Positions 1 through 5,024 of a stretch of DNA of 5,024 nucleotides are shown here, one piece after another. A model generated the notes under the pieces. That model was given only the letters and a program-made list of their open reading frames with translations. It was not told the DNA's origin and made no database searches. Made by a program: the position numbers and the translations under genes. The stretch covers positions 1-5,024 of the forward strand of contig JADZBJ010000074.1 in NCBI GenBank assembly GCA_020852155.1, read 5' to 3'. The stretch is from Saprospiraceae bacterium. GTDB taxonomy: Bacteria > Bacteroidota > Bacteroidia > Chitinophagales > Saprospiraceae. Within the stretch, counting starts at the first letter, position 1. Each line of letters starts with the position of its first letter.

Positions 1-606
1 GATACCACTCAACCAGGGTTCGTACTTGACATAATCGCCCAGGCCGTTTTGTGTGCCATCCACATTGAGCATAATTTGCTTGCCCTCTGCGCCCTTGCTG
101 ACGCCATTGTATTTACCTGCAAGCCGCTTGCGACCCAGGTTGAGCGTTACGTTATCCAGATCGTTGACTTCGATGCCGTCTTGCGCCACAAATTCGCTTG
201 GCCAGCCTTCAACACCTGCGGGCGGCGTGAAATGCAAAATGCCTGTGGCAGGATTATATTCCAGTTTGGATGGTTGGTTGTCAAAGCCCTCCGTCATTAT
301 TTCAAGGGTGTTGGCTCCTGTGGATTTTACGATACCGATGCCGGCATCCGACAGGCAACTGGTAAAAATAACGGTGTCTTTGCTGGCAAAAATCAACTCA
401 CTGCACGAAATATTGCCCAATGTATCGGCAACGTTTGCATTGAAAAGTGCATCATGGAATGGCTTGGAAACCCAATAGCGGTGACTCAGAATAGATGAAG
501 CGTCGGAAGCGGGTTGTTGCTGCGGAGCAGGCGCTGGATTTTGGCAGGATTCTGTGAAAAATGCCAGGACAGTGATCGCAAGTGCGAGGAAAGATTGGAA
601 TTTCAT
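1..606 (-). CDS. Hypothetical lipoprotein, N-terminal part (gene continues past left edge)
   Basis: An open frame starts at ATG 606-604 and runs without a stop for 202 codons to base 1, so the C-terminus is missing. The N-terminus (MKFQSFLALAITVLAFF) is a typical export signal, followed by TESC with Cys21 as the likely lipidated residue. The lipobox is relaxed, with Glu at -2, as is tolerated in Bacteroidota. Next comes a Pro/Gln/Ala/Ser-rich linker (about residues 22-38). The rest alternates short hydrophobic and polar stretches and looks beta-rich. Segments beginning near YWVSKPF (44-50) and LAGKYNG (162-168) each resemble the first strand of a small beta-barrel or lipocalin-like unit, but this is only an impression. 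Two further cysteines (68 and 84) could form a disulfide. No Shine-Dalgarno precedes the start. I do not recognise a named family. The export and lipoprotein call is good; the function is unknown. Confidence 0.75.
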   Translation of the reverse strand, partial: MKFQSFLALAITVLAFFTESCQNPAPAPQQQPASDASSILSHRYWVSKPFHDALFNANVADTLGNISCSELIFASKDTVIFTSCLSDAGIGIVKSTGANTLEIMTEGFDNQPSKLEYNPATGILHFTPPAGVEGWPSEFVAQDGIEVNDLDNVTLNLGRKRLAGKYNGVSKGAEGKQIMLNVDGTQNGLGDYVKYEPWLSGI

Positions 607-665
607 GTAAGAAAAAAGGATTGAGATGGTCTTTATAATATGTCTGTGATTTTCATATTGGGCTC

Positions 666-699
666 AAAACGGTACGTTTTAAATCATTTTTACCGTTTT
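666..699. repeat. Overlapping inverted repeats (AAAACGGTA / TACCGTTTT), possible operator or stem-loop
   Basis: AAAACGGTA (666-674) is perfectly complemented by TACCGTTTT (691-699) across a 16-nt spacer. The left arm can instead pair locally: AAAACG (666-671), loop GTA, CGTTTT (675-680). CGTTTT therefore occurs twice in direct orientation, 19 bp apart, and once inverted. The site is 60-94 bp upstream of the lipoprotein start, where an operator or 5' leader structure would be expected. No regulator is identifiable. Confidence 0.4.
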
Positions 700-747
700 T
701 ACCTCAATCAGAAAATCCCGGACAAGCGCTAAGCGCAGCTAATCTAA

Positions 748-765
748 TTGAATTTCAAAATTCAA
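748..765. repeat. Short inverted repeat TTGAATTT-CA-AAATTCAA
   Basis: Eight-base perfect arms flank a 2-nt centre, giving a near-continuous AT-rich palindrome in the divergent intergenic region. Such a dyad could bind a dimeric regulator, but in AT-rich DNA it could also be chance. A GC-rich tight palindrome (GCGCTAAGCGC, 726-736) lies 12 bp away. No function is claimed. Confidence 0.25.
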
Positions 766-847
766 GTCATCTCAGTCAGAAATTCATGCTCACAAAGTGT
801 CGTGAAATTTAATAGCCAGCGCAAAGTAGTTTTGAACGAATCAGACT

Positions 848-900
848 TGTAAATGTTTGAAAATCAGGAAAATCAATCCTTTAAGTCTTCCAAACAACTT
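848..900 (+). repeat. Dispersed intergenic repeat, copy 1
   Basis: This 53-bp element matches the reverse complement of bases 4970-5022 without gaps at about 45 of 53 positions, including a perfect 24-bp core (857-880) containing AAAATCAGGAAAATCAATCC. It is preceded by TGTAAAT in both copies. Both copies are outside genes. The two are in opposite orientation and bracket the four complete genes of the window. Short intergenic repeats of this flavour are common in Bacteroidota genomes; membership in a larger family here is inference. Confidence 0.7.
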
Positions 901-938
901 GACTTTTGACACAGATTCGTTAAATTTTTTATTTGTTT

Positions 939-972
939 TTTGCGCTTCCGGCAATTTTGATTTCTATTGTTG
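939..972 (+). promoter_or_regulatory. Weak candidate Bacteroidota-type promoter
   Basis: TTTG at 939-942 and TATTGTTG at 965-972 are 22 bp apart. They resemble the Bacteroidota -33 (TTTG) and -7 (TAnnTTTG) elements with one mismatch. The -7 element would lie about 75 bp before the ATG at 1048. The region is T-rich, so chance matches are likely. Confidence 0.2.
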
Positions 973-1047
973 CGTTTCAAGATTGGCACGATAATTTCCT
1001 GTATTTTCATGCCAATCCAAAATTTTAGTAACCAAATCACAGGTATT

Positions 1048-1548
1048 ATGAATATAATCCTTCTTTTTTCCGCCTCCCTTTTACTGATTCCCTTACCCCA
1101 ATCGGACACTCCGGTCAATTCATCCACCAAAAATGACGACCCGAAAATGTGGACAACCGCCGATATTGTCTATCGCGGTGAAGTATTGAACCTGCAATTT
1201 GGAGCGCCTCATGCCTCGCGTTTGGGCGTTATTGATCCTGACGGTCATTTTTACTACATCATTTATCCGGGCGATTGCGCCGCCGATGGTTTAAAACCGT
1301 TCCTCAGCAGCGAAGCCTTTGCCTGGTACACCTCCGTCAAAATCAATACCACTGATTTTCAAGCCGATCCTTATACTTACGGGGTGACGCAAAACCAGAC
1401 AGTTTTTACGAAAACAGGCACATATCGCTTCTTGTTGGGCGATAACCTGCACACTGACGATGAGCATTCGGTGACCATCCTGAATGTTCAATATTATCAC
1501 ACGCCACGTCCGCAACCCGAAAAAAAGACCGCTATTGCGAGGGCTTGA
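1048..1548 (+). CDS. Secreted protein of unknown function, 166 aa
   Basis: I place the start at ATG 1048. From there the protein begins MNIILLFSASLLLIPLPQS, a plausible signal peptide with a short uncharged n-region. Upstream in-frame candidates (ATG 1009, TTG 967) would add up to 27 residues in front of the hydrophobic stretch and look less natural. The mature part has alternating aromatic/hydrophobic strands and turns (for example GVIDPDGHFYYIIYP and FTKTGTYRFLLGDNL), which suggests a single all-beta, perhaps Ig-like, domain of about 120 residues. It ends in a short basic tail (EKKTAIARA). No catalytic motif or transmembrane anchor is visible, and I recognise no family. The gene is convergent with the glycosyltransferase gene and overlaps it by 17 bp at the 3' ends. 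An apparent terminator follows 93 bp after the stop. Confidence 0.7.
   Translation: MNIILLFSASLLLIPLPQSDTPVNSSTKNDDPKMWTTADIVYRGEVLNLQFGAPHASRLGVIDPDGHFYYIIYPGDCAADGLKPFLSSEAFAWYTSVKINTTDFQADPYTYGVTQNQTVFTKTGTYRFLLGDNLHTDDEHSVTILNVQYYHTPRPQPEKKTAIARA
1520..1540 (-). terminator. Weak candidate terminator at the end of the minus-strand operon
   Basis: Read on the minus strand, CGC-AATA-GCG, extendable to 4 bp, is followed by C and seven T residues. The stop codon TAG of the glycosyltransferase begins in the loop. The stem is too short to be convincing, and the site falls inside the plus-strand gene's last codons. The T-run after a GC stem at a gene end is the only support. Confidence 0.2.
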
Positions 1549-3127
1549 CAGGCATACGGATAACCTTGAAGTACGCTGTTTCTTCCAGTAACTGTCCGTT
1601 GTTCAGACATGCTTGAGTAAAACTTAATTCAGGCTGATTCATCCCGTTTTTTTCATAGGATTTTTCAATGAAAAAAACGGGATTTTTTATTTCTACAATC
1701 TTGTAAATCAGTGAATTATCACGATTGGTTTCCCTGTTGACCACCCAGTCAAGCGGCAAAGGCGGATAAGTTTTAGTCAAAAAACTGGCCTGCGGAAATG
1801 ACGGCAAGGTTTTAAAATTCGGGCCGTATTTCAGAGAAAGTTGCTTCAAATCCTGATACAAACCCGCTGTTTCAGCATTGCTGTAAATACCAGTTAGCGA
1901 CGGAAATATCCCGCCCAGGTGATAGGTCATTTCGCTGCGGCGACCGTCGCGGTACACAAACTCATATCCAACCCGAAATGTCAGCAACAAGCCCAGCATG
2001 GCCCAGCCAATTTTATCGGCCCACTGTTGCCGCACAGGCAGGCGTCGGCTGATTTCCAGGGCTGCCCAAATCCAGGGCGTCGTCAATAAAATGGGCAGGT
2101 TATAGCCCCAACTAATCGCTGCGGCCCAACTGACGGACAGCATGGCTGCCAACCAGATGCGGCCGTTTTTCAATTCATATAGCGCAAGCGCCGCTGCCAG
2201 CCAAAAGAAAGTTCTCGACTGGGCAAATGCCGCAGTATGCTCCTGGCGCATCCACACAACGACGACATAACTCAGCATAGCGGCTGCCAACCAGCCGCGC
2301 CACACCCAGGGGATAATGTTGCTTGCTGGCGTTTTTCGTGAAAAATGCCAGCCGACTGCTCCCAGGGCGATGATACTCGGTAAGGCAAATGCCGGCGTTA
2401 TCCGAAAATAATCCAGTATGCCGTGTTGAAAGGCTTGTCCGCCTTGTGCCGCGCCAAAATTCATCTGCACAAACCCTTGCACAACGCCGTTCATGACAAG
2501 CCACGCATAAAACGACCCCGTTACAACCGCCATTCCTGAAATACCTTTCAGCAGCGCTTTCCAGTCCATGCGTGCATAACCGTCGTGCCACAGCCAAATC
2601 CAAGGGAAAACTCCCGCCAAGGGCCAGAAACTTTGTTTGCAAAGCAAAGCGCCAGCCAGGGCAACGCCAGATAGGACAAAAGTCCTTCGTTGCGCCAGAT
2701 AAATACTCAGCACCGCCAACAGGATGCCGTCGTTGGTGTGCCATGACGCCGGTGCATTGCTGTGTGTGGAAACGATAAATCCGAGCAGTGCCAGTTGCCA
2801 CCGCCTGACGCCCGTGGTCAGTACGGCAGCGCCTAACCACGAGTACAAGGCAATTTGCCAGTAAAAAAGCCAGCGCTCGCCTAGGATACTCCACTGATCC
2901 GGCAGCAGCATCAGTTGAGCCGCCCGGTGCCACACCGGAAAAGGCGGCCTGACGTAAATAATGTCGCCATATAATTGCTTCCCTTGCAAAACCTGCCAGG
3001 CCAATCCGGTCAGAAAACCGTCGTCGGTTTCATTGATGCCATACGGCGCGTAATAGAGGCAATAGCCTGTCACGATACTGAAAAACAGGACTTTCCAGAT
3101 CAAGGATGCCGTTACACCTGTTTTCAT
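1532..3127 (-). CDS. GT-C-fold polytopic membrane glycosyltransferase (PMT/ArnT-like), 531 aa
   Basis: The protein has roughly 10-12 hydrophobic segments between residues 8 and 392, followed by a soluble C-terminal part of about 140 residues, which is the GT-C architecture. Right after the first helix comes NETDDGFLTGLAWQVLQGK with Asp35-Asp36, then LYGD (52-55) and RPP (60-62). This matches the first extracytoplasmic loop of the PMT_2/ArnT-like superfamily, where the acidic pair acts in catalysis or metal binding. HTNDG (130-134) and LLCKQSF (161-167) are also typical. Such enzymes take a sugar from a polyprenyl-phosphate donor and transfer it to lipid, protein or glycan on the outer face of the membrane. 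The ATG start overlaps the upstream oxidase stop as ATGA, implying translational coupling. The gene ends with TAG inside the convergent gene. The GT-C class is secure; donor and acceptor are unknown. Confidence 0.85.
   Translation of the reverse strand: MKTGVTASLIWKVLFFSIVTGYCLYYAPYGINETDDGFLTGLAWQVLQGKQLYGDIIYVRPPFPVWHRAAQLMLLPDQWSILGERWLFYWQIALYSWLGAAVLTTGVRRWQLALLGFIVSTHSNAPASWHTNDGILLAVLSIYLAQRRTFVLSGVALAGALLCKQSFWPLAGVFPWIWLWHDGYARMDWKALLKGISGMAVVTGSFYAWLVMNGVVQGFVQMNFGAAQGGQAFQHGILDYFRITPAFALPSIIALGAVGWHFSRKTPASNIIPWVWRGWLAAAMLSYVVVVWMRQEHTAAFAQSRTFFWLAAALALYELKNGRIWLAAMLSVSWAAAISWGYNLPILLTTPWIWAALEISRRLPVRQQWADKIGWAMLGLLLTFRVGYEFVYRDGRRSEMTYHLGGIFPSLTGIYSNAETAGLYQDLKQLSLKYGPNFKTLPSFPQASFLTKTYPPLPLDWVVNRETNRDNSLIYKIVEIKNPVFFIEKSYEKNGMNQPELSFTQACLNNGQLLEETAYFKVIRMPVKPSQ
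1641..1690 (+). terminator. Strong intrinsic terminator for the plus-strand gene, embedded in the glycosyltransferase CDS
   Basis: ATCCCGTTTTTTTCAT (1641-1656) and ATGAAAAAAACGGGAT (1668-1683) are perfect 16-bp complementary arms around an 11-nt loop. They are followed on the plus strand by TTTTTATTTC. The position, 93 bp after the plus-strand stop codon, fits a rho-independent terminator. On the minus strand no T-run follows the stem; an A-rich stretch precedes it, so it should act in one direction. The whole hairpin lies within glycosyltransferase codons for about residues 481-495 (NPVFFIEKSYEKNG). The sequence shows the stem directly; termination is inference. Confidence 0.7.
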
Positions 3128-4407
3128 GGCACAACCAATCGCTGACGCTGTAAGGAGGTGAATTTGGCATCGCCGAATGACGCCGGGTTGATGCGCGCCA
3201 TACGCGGGTCTGAAATAGCGTCTTTGCTCAGGTAAACTTTTCCGCCTAATGGCCAGAGCAGTGCGTCCAGTTCGGCAATGAGCGCTGCCATGCCTCGCGT
3301 GCGCGGGAAGTCCAGCGCCAGTGAGTAGCCTTCAAATGGAAATGAGTTTACGGCCCTGGGATGTGGCGCGCCGTGGCGTTTAAGCACCGTTAAAAAAGGT
3401 GTTTCGCCGTGTTTTTTGATCAATGCTGCCGCAGCATCGAGGGCCACGACTGCATTTTGCTGGGGTATGCAAAAATGATATTGAATAAAGCCCCTGGCGC
3501 CATAAAGCCTGTTCCAGTTGGCAATAGCATCCAGCGGATAGAAATACTGGTCAAATCCGACTACTTGTGAAGCGGTCGGGTTTTTCCTGAAATAATATTC
3601 ATTGTAAGCCCCGATAGACAGCGAATTGAGCAAGCCGTTGGGCGCAAAAAAGGGCACTTTCCAGGATACGTCATTGCTGATGTTATCCAGATGTGGCTGA
3701 GTGTCATGTTCCGCGAAGTGAACCGCCCCGCGAAGGGTAGGGCGACTGAAATCAACCCACGCTGCGGCGTAGGACGTTGACCTGTTTTCTTCAAATGTTT
3801 GTACAAAATCCTGCATGGTTGCCTTGGCCAATCGCACCGTGCGTTGTTGCATTCGTGTTGACGCAATGCGCCGCAGTTGTATGCGCGCAGACAGGATCAT
3901 GCCCGTCCAGCCCATGCCGCCGCAGGTTTGCCAGAAAAGCGCAGCATTTTGTTCCTGGGAACAAGTGACGATGGTGCCGTCGGCCAGCGCCAGTTCAAAG
4001 TCAATCAGGTGATGAGAAAAACACCCTTCGGTCGGATGGTTTTTCCCGTGTACATCACTCGCAATAGCGCCGCCAATACTGATCCAGCGAATGCCGGGTG
4101 TGACGGCAAAAAACCACCCGGCGGCAGTAATCATGGGCAATAAATCAGCGAGCAAAACACCGGCTTCGCAGTCAACGATGCCATTTTCCTGGTCAAAATG
4201 CCGTATTTTGTTCAATCCCAGGCTACTCAGCACTGTTTGGCCCAAAGCGGCGTCGCCATACGCTTTACCGTTGCCTCTAAGGGTCAGGGCGTCGTTTTGT
4301 TGAATCAGTTGTATGACTTCAGCCCGATTTTCAGGCTTGAAAACGGTAGCGTTGGAAAGGGTAGGGTAGTTGGCCCATCCGGCGATTGTCGTGCGTTCAG
4401 TTTGCAT
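3124..4407 (-). CDS. DprE1-like FAD-dependent oxidase (polyprenyl-phospho-sugar 2'-oxidase-like), 427 aa
   Basis: This is a vanillyl-alcohol-oxidase/PCMH-fold flavoenzyme. The N-terminal FAD domain carries LRGNGKAYGDAAL (43-55), TPGIRWISIGGAIASDVHGKNH (103-124) and CGGMGWTG (162-169). The DVHGKNH signature followed by GxFxxH is characteristic of mycobacterial DprE1 and its relatives, which oxidise the 2'-OH of decaprenyl-phospho-ribose. His120 and Lys122 correspond to DprE1 His132 and Lys134. The C-terminal substrate domain keeps QYHF (309-312), LKRHG (342-346) and GGKVYLSKD (388-396), whose Lys395 matches the essential Lys418. Aligning GYSLALDFP (360-368) to GWNICVDFP puts Ala364 at the benzothiazinone target Cys387 and Ser362 at Asn385. 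The tail after SKD is about 12 residues shorter than in DprE1, but ends in a recognisable FTSxxxxRL. The start overlaps the upstream gene by 11 bp; the stop overlaps the glycosyltransferase start by 4 bp. The substrate is not established; a lipid-linked sugar is favoured over a sugar lactone or alditol. Confidence 0.85.
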   Translation of the reverse strand: MQTERTTIAGWANYPTLSNATVFKPENRAEVIQLIQQNDALTLRGNGKAYGDAALGQTVLSSLGLNKIRHFDQENGIVDCEAGVLLADLLPMITAAGWFFAVTPGIRWISIGGAIASDVHGKNHPTEGCFSHHLIDFELALADGTIVTCSQEQNAALFWQTCGGMGWTGMILSARIQLRRIASTRMQQRTVRLAKATMQDFVQTFEENRSTSYAAAWVDFSRPTLRGAVHFAEHDTQPHLDNISNDVSWKVPFFAPNGLLNSLSIGAYNEYYFRKNPTASQVVGFDQYFYPLDAIANWNRLYGARGFIQYHFCIPQQNAVVALDAAAALIKKHGETPFLTVLKRHGAPHPRAVNSFPFEGYSLALDFPRTRGMAALIAELDALLWPLGGKVYLSKDAISDPRMARINPASFGDAKFTSLQRQRLVVP

Positions 4408-4954
4408 CGCTTTTTTTTAATAGTGGTCGGAGTTTAGGGCGTAAAACAGGATCAAAAACCTGTCGCAGATGACCTTCGACGAGGTATACAGCCTGTTGGT
4501 TTTTCAACATAAACCAGGTGCCTTTTCGGCCATCGGGCAAGGTCATTTCATAACCTAATTTGAAATGCTCTGAACGGCCGCTGTTCGTTTTTAAACTCAC
4601 CTGGATGGCCGATTGTCCGAGGCCCAACGTGTCGGGCCAATGCGTCCGCAGCACCTTTAACGCCTTGATCTGACGGAGCGTTGACAATATGTTTTTCATA
4701 TCTGCACTGCCGCCCGTTGAGTCGAGCGACATGGGCGAGCGTTCCTGTTCTTCTGCTACCCAGGCCATGTCCGTTTTGACTAATTGTAATTCCGGCAAGC
4801 CTGTTCTTTGGATGCCGATATGTTCCACTGATAAATATTCATCGGGCAACAAGGGCTTTTCAGGCGAATCACGCCATTTCCAGGGCGCTTGCCGAATGAG
4901 CAACCCGATCAATAAGGTCAGGAAAAAAAGTAAAAAAAGGTGTTTTCGTTTCAA
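4397..4954 (-). CDS. Membrane-anchored DUF4340-like protein, 185 aa
   Basis: The N-terminus MKRKHLFLLFFLTLLIGLLIRQ is a basic residue cluster plus one hydrophobic helix, either a signal anchor or an uncleaved signal. The rest looks like one DUF4340 unit: LQLVKTDMAWVAEE (56-69), a helical segment DMKNILSTLRQIKALKVL (85-102), a LGLGQSAIQVSLKT strand (110-123), then GYEM, GTWFML and AVYLVEGHLRQVF (155-167). In this family the strands form a repeated alpha/beta unit of unknown function, sometimes near ABC-type transport genes. The start is TTG at 4954-4952. No ATG or GTG exists between it and the in-frame TAA at 5020-5018, and the hydrophobic N-terminus follows immediately. It is the first gene of the operon and overlaps the oxidase by 11 bp. 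The family call rests on pattern recall; the role with the oxidase and glycosyltransferase is unknown. Confidence 0.7.
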   Translation of the reverse strand: MKRKHLFLLFFLTLLIGLLIRQAPWKWRDSPEKPLLPDEYLSVEHIGIQRTGLPELQLVKTDMAWVAEEQERSPMSLDSTGGSADMKNILSTLRQIKALKVLRTHWPDTLGLGQSAIQVSLKTNSGRSEHFKLGYEMTLPDGRKGTWFMLKNQQAVYLVEGHLRQVFDPVLRPKLRPLLKKSDAN

Positions 4955-4969
4955 AATATACCCGGATTT

Positions 4970-5022
4970 AAGTGGTTTTGAAGAATGGCAGGATTGATTT
5001 TCCTGATTTTCAATGATTTACA
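4970..5022 (-). repeat. Dispersed intergenic repeat, copy 2 (inverted relative to copy 1)
   Basis: Read on the minus strand this 53-bp element matches 848-900 without gaps at about 45 of 53 positions, with a perfect 24-bp core at 5013-4990. It begins TGTAAAT and ends CACTT. It finishes only 15 bp before the TTG start of the DUF4340-like gene, so it would lie in that operon's 5' leader or promoter region. It may extend beyond the right edge. Confidence 0.7.
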
Positions 5023-5024
5023 GA

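Larger units (their letters stand above)
607..1047. other. Divergent intergenic region without a supportable gene
   Basis: This stretch of about 440 bp separates the minus-strand lipoprotein gene from the plus-strand secreted-protein gene, so promoters for both should lie here. It is AT-rich with many stops. The open frames that cross it are short and lysine-rich, and read like shadows. It contains overlapping inverted repeats at 666-699, a tight palindrome GCGCTAAGCGC at 726-736, an 8-bp inverted repeat at 748-765, and one copy of a dispersed repeat at 848-900. Confidence 0.7.

Noticed and set aside
49..498. Two overlapping plus-strand open frames (about 140-150 codons) in the first 500 bases
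   Set aside because: They are antisense to the lipoprotein frame, which has a clear signal peptide and continues off the edge. Their products lack any coherent domain pattern.
607..1047. Possible CRISPR array, tRNA or other structured RNA gene
   Set aside because: No regularly spaced direct repeats and no cloverleaf or other recognisable RNA fold were seen; only isolated short dyads are present.
873..1130. Minus-strand open frame of 85 codons across the intergenic region
   Set aside because: It covers the dispersed repeat and the antisense of the plus-strand signal peptide. The composition is lysine- and isoleucine-rich like translated AT-rich noncoding DNA.
1702..1715. TGTAAATCAGTGAA, similar to the start of repeat copy 2
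   Set aside because: It is only 14 bases with one mismatch, lies inside the glycosyltransferase coding sequence, and the 24-bp core does not follow. Chance is the simpler explanation.
2175..2933. Minus-strand open frame of 252 codons inside the glycosyltransferase gene
   Set aside because: It is a shifted-frame shadow. The overlapping 531-residue frame shows consistent membrane helices and GT-C motifs, whereas this one is rich in Arg and Cys without structure.
3561..4303. Several open frames of 60-100 codons inside the oxidase gene on both strands
   Set aside because: All are alternative-frame shadows of the well-supported DprE1-like coding sequence.

Overview
The window looks like a chromosomal segment from a Bacteroidota (Bacteroidetes) bacterium, possibly near the Saprospiria. 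The signs are AT-rich intergenic DNA around mid-GC genes, start codons without a clear Shine-Dalgarno sequence, a lipoprotein with a relaxed lipobox, a DUF4340-type protein, and a short intergenic repeat of the kind common in that phylum. The assignment is inference from style, not from a marker gene.

Layout. Bases 1-606 (minus) hold the first 202 codons of a lipoprotein gene that runs off the left edge. Bases 607-1047 are a gene-free divergent intergenic region with several inverted repeats and one copy of a dispersed repeat. Bases 1048-1548 (plus) encode a 166-residue secreted protein of unknown function. Bases 4954-1532 (minus) hold a compact three-gene operon: a membrane-anchored DUF4340-like protein, a DprE1-like FAD oxidase, and a polytopic GT-C-fold glycosyltransferase. 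The genes overlap by 11 bp and 4 bp. The last 70 bases carry a second, inverted copy of the dispersed repeat just upstream of the operon.

How the genes may work together. DprE1 of mycobacteria oxidises the 2'-OH of decaprenyl-phospho-ribose on the way to decaprenyl-phospho-arabinose, the lipid-linked donor used by GT-C arabinosyltransferases. Here a DprE1-like oxidase is translationally coupled to a GT-C enzyme, a class that uses polyprenyl-phosphate sugars. The economical reading is a short pathway that makes an epimerised lipid-linked sugar and transfers it outside the cytoplasmic membrane, in a phylum where such chemistry is poorly described. The epimerase partner (DprE2-like) and the prenyl-phosphate sugar synthase are not in the window. 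The DUF4340-like protein's role is unknown.

The convergent junction is unusual. The plus-strand gene and the glycosyltransferase overlap by 17 bp at their 3' ends. A perfect 16-bp hairpin followed by a T-run, placed to terminate the plus-strand transcript, lies wholly inside the glycosyltransferase coding sequence.
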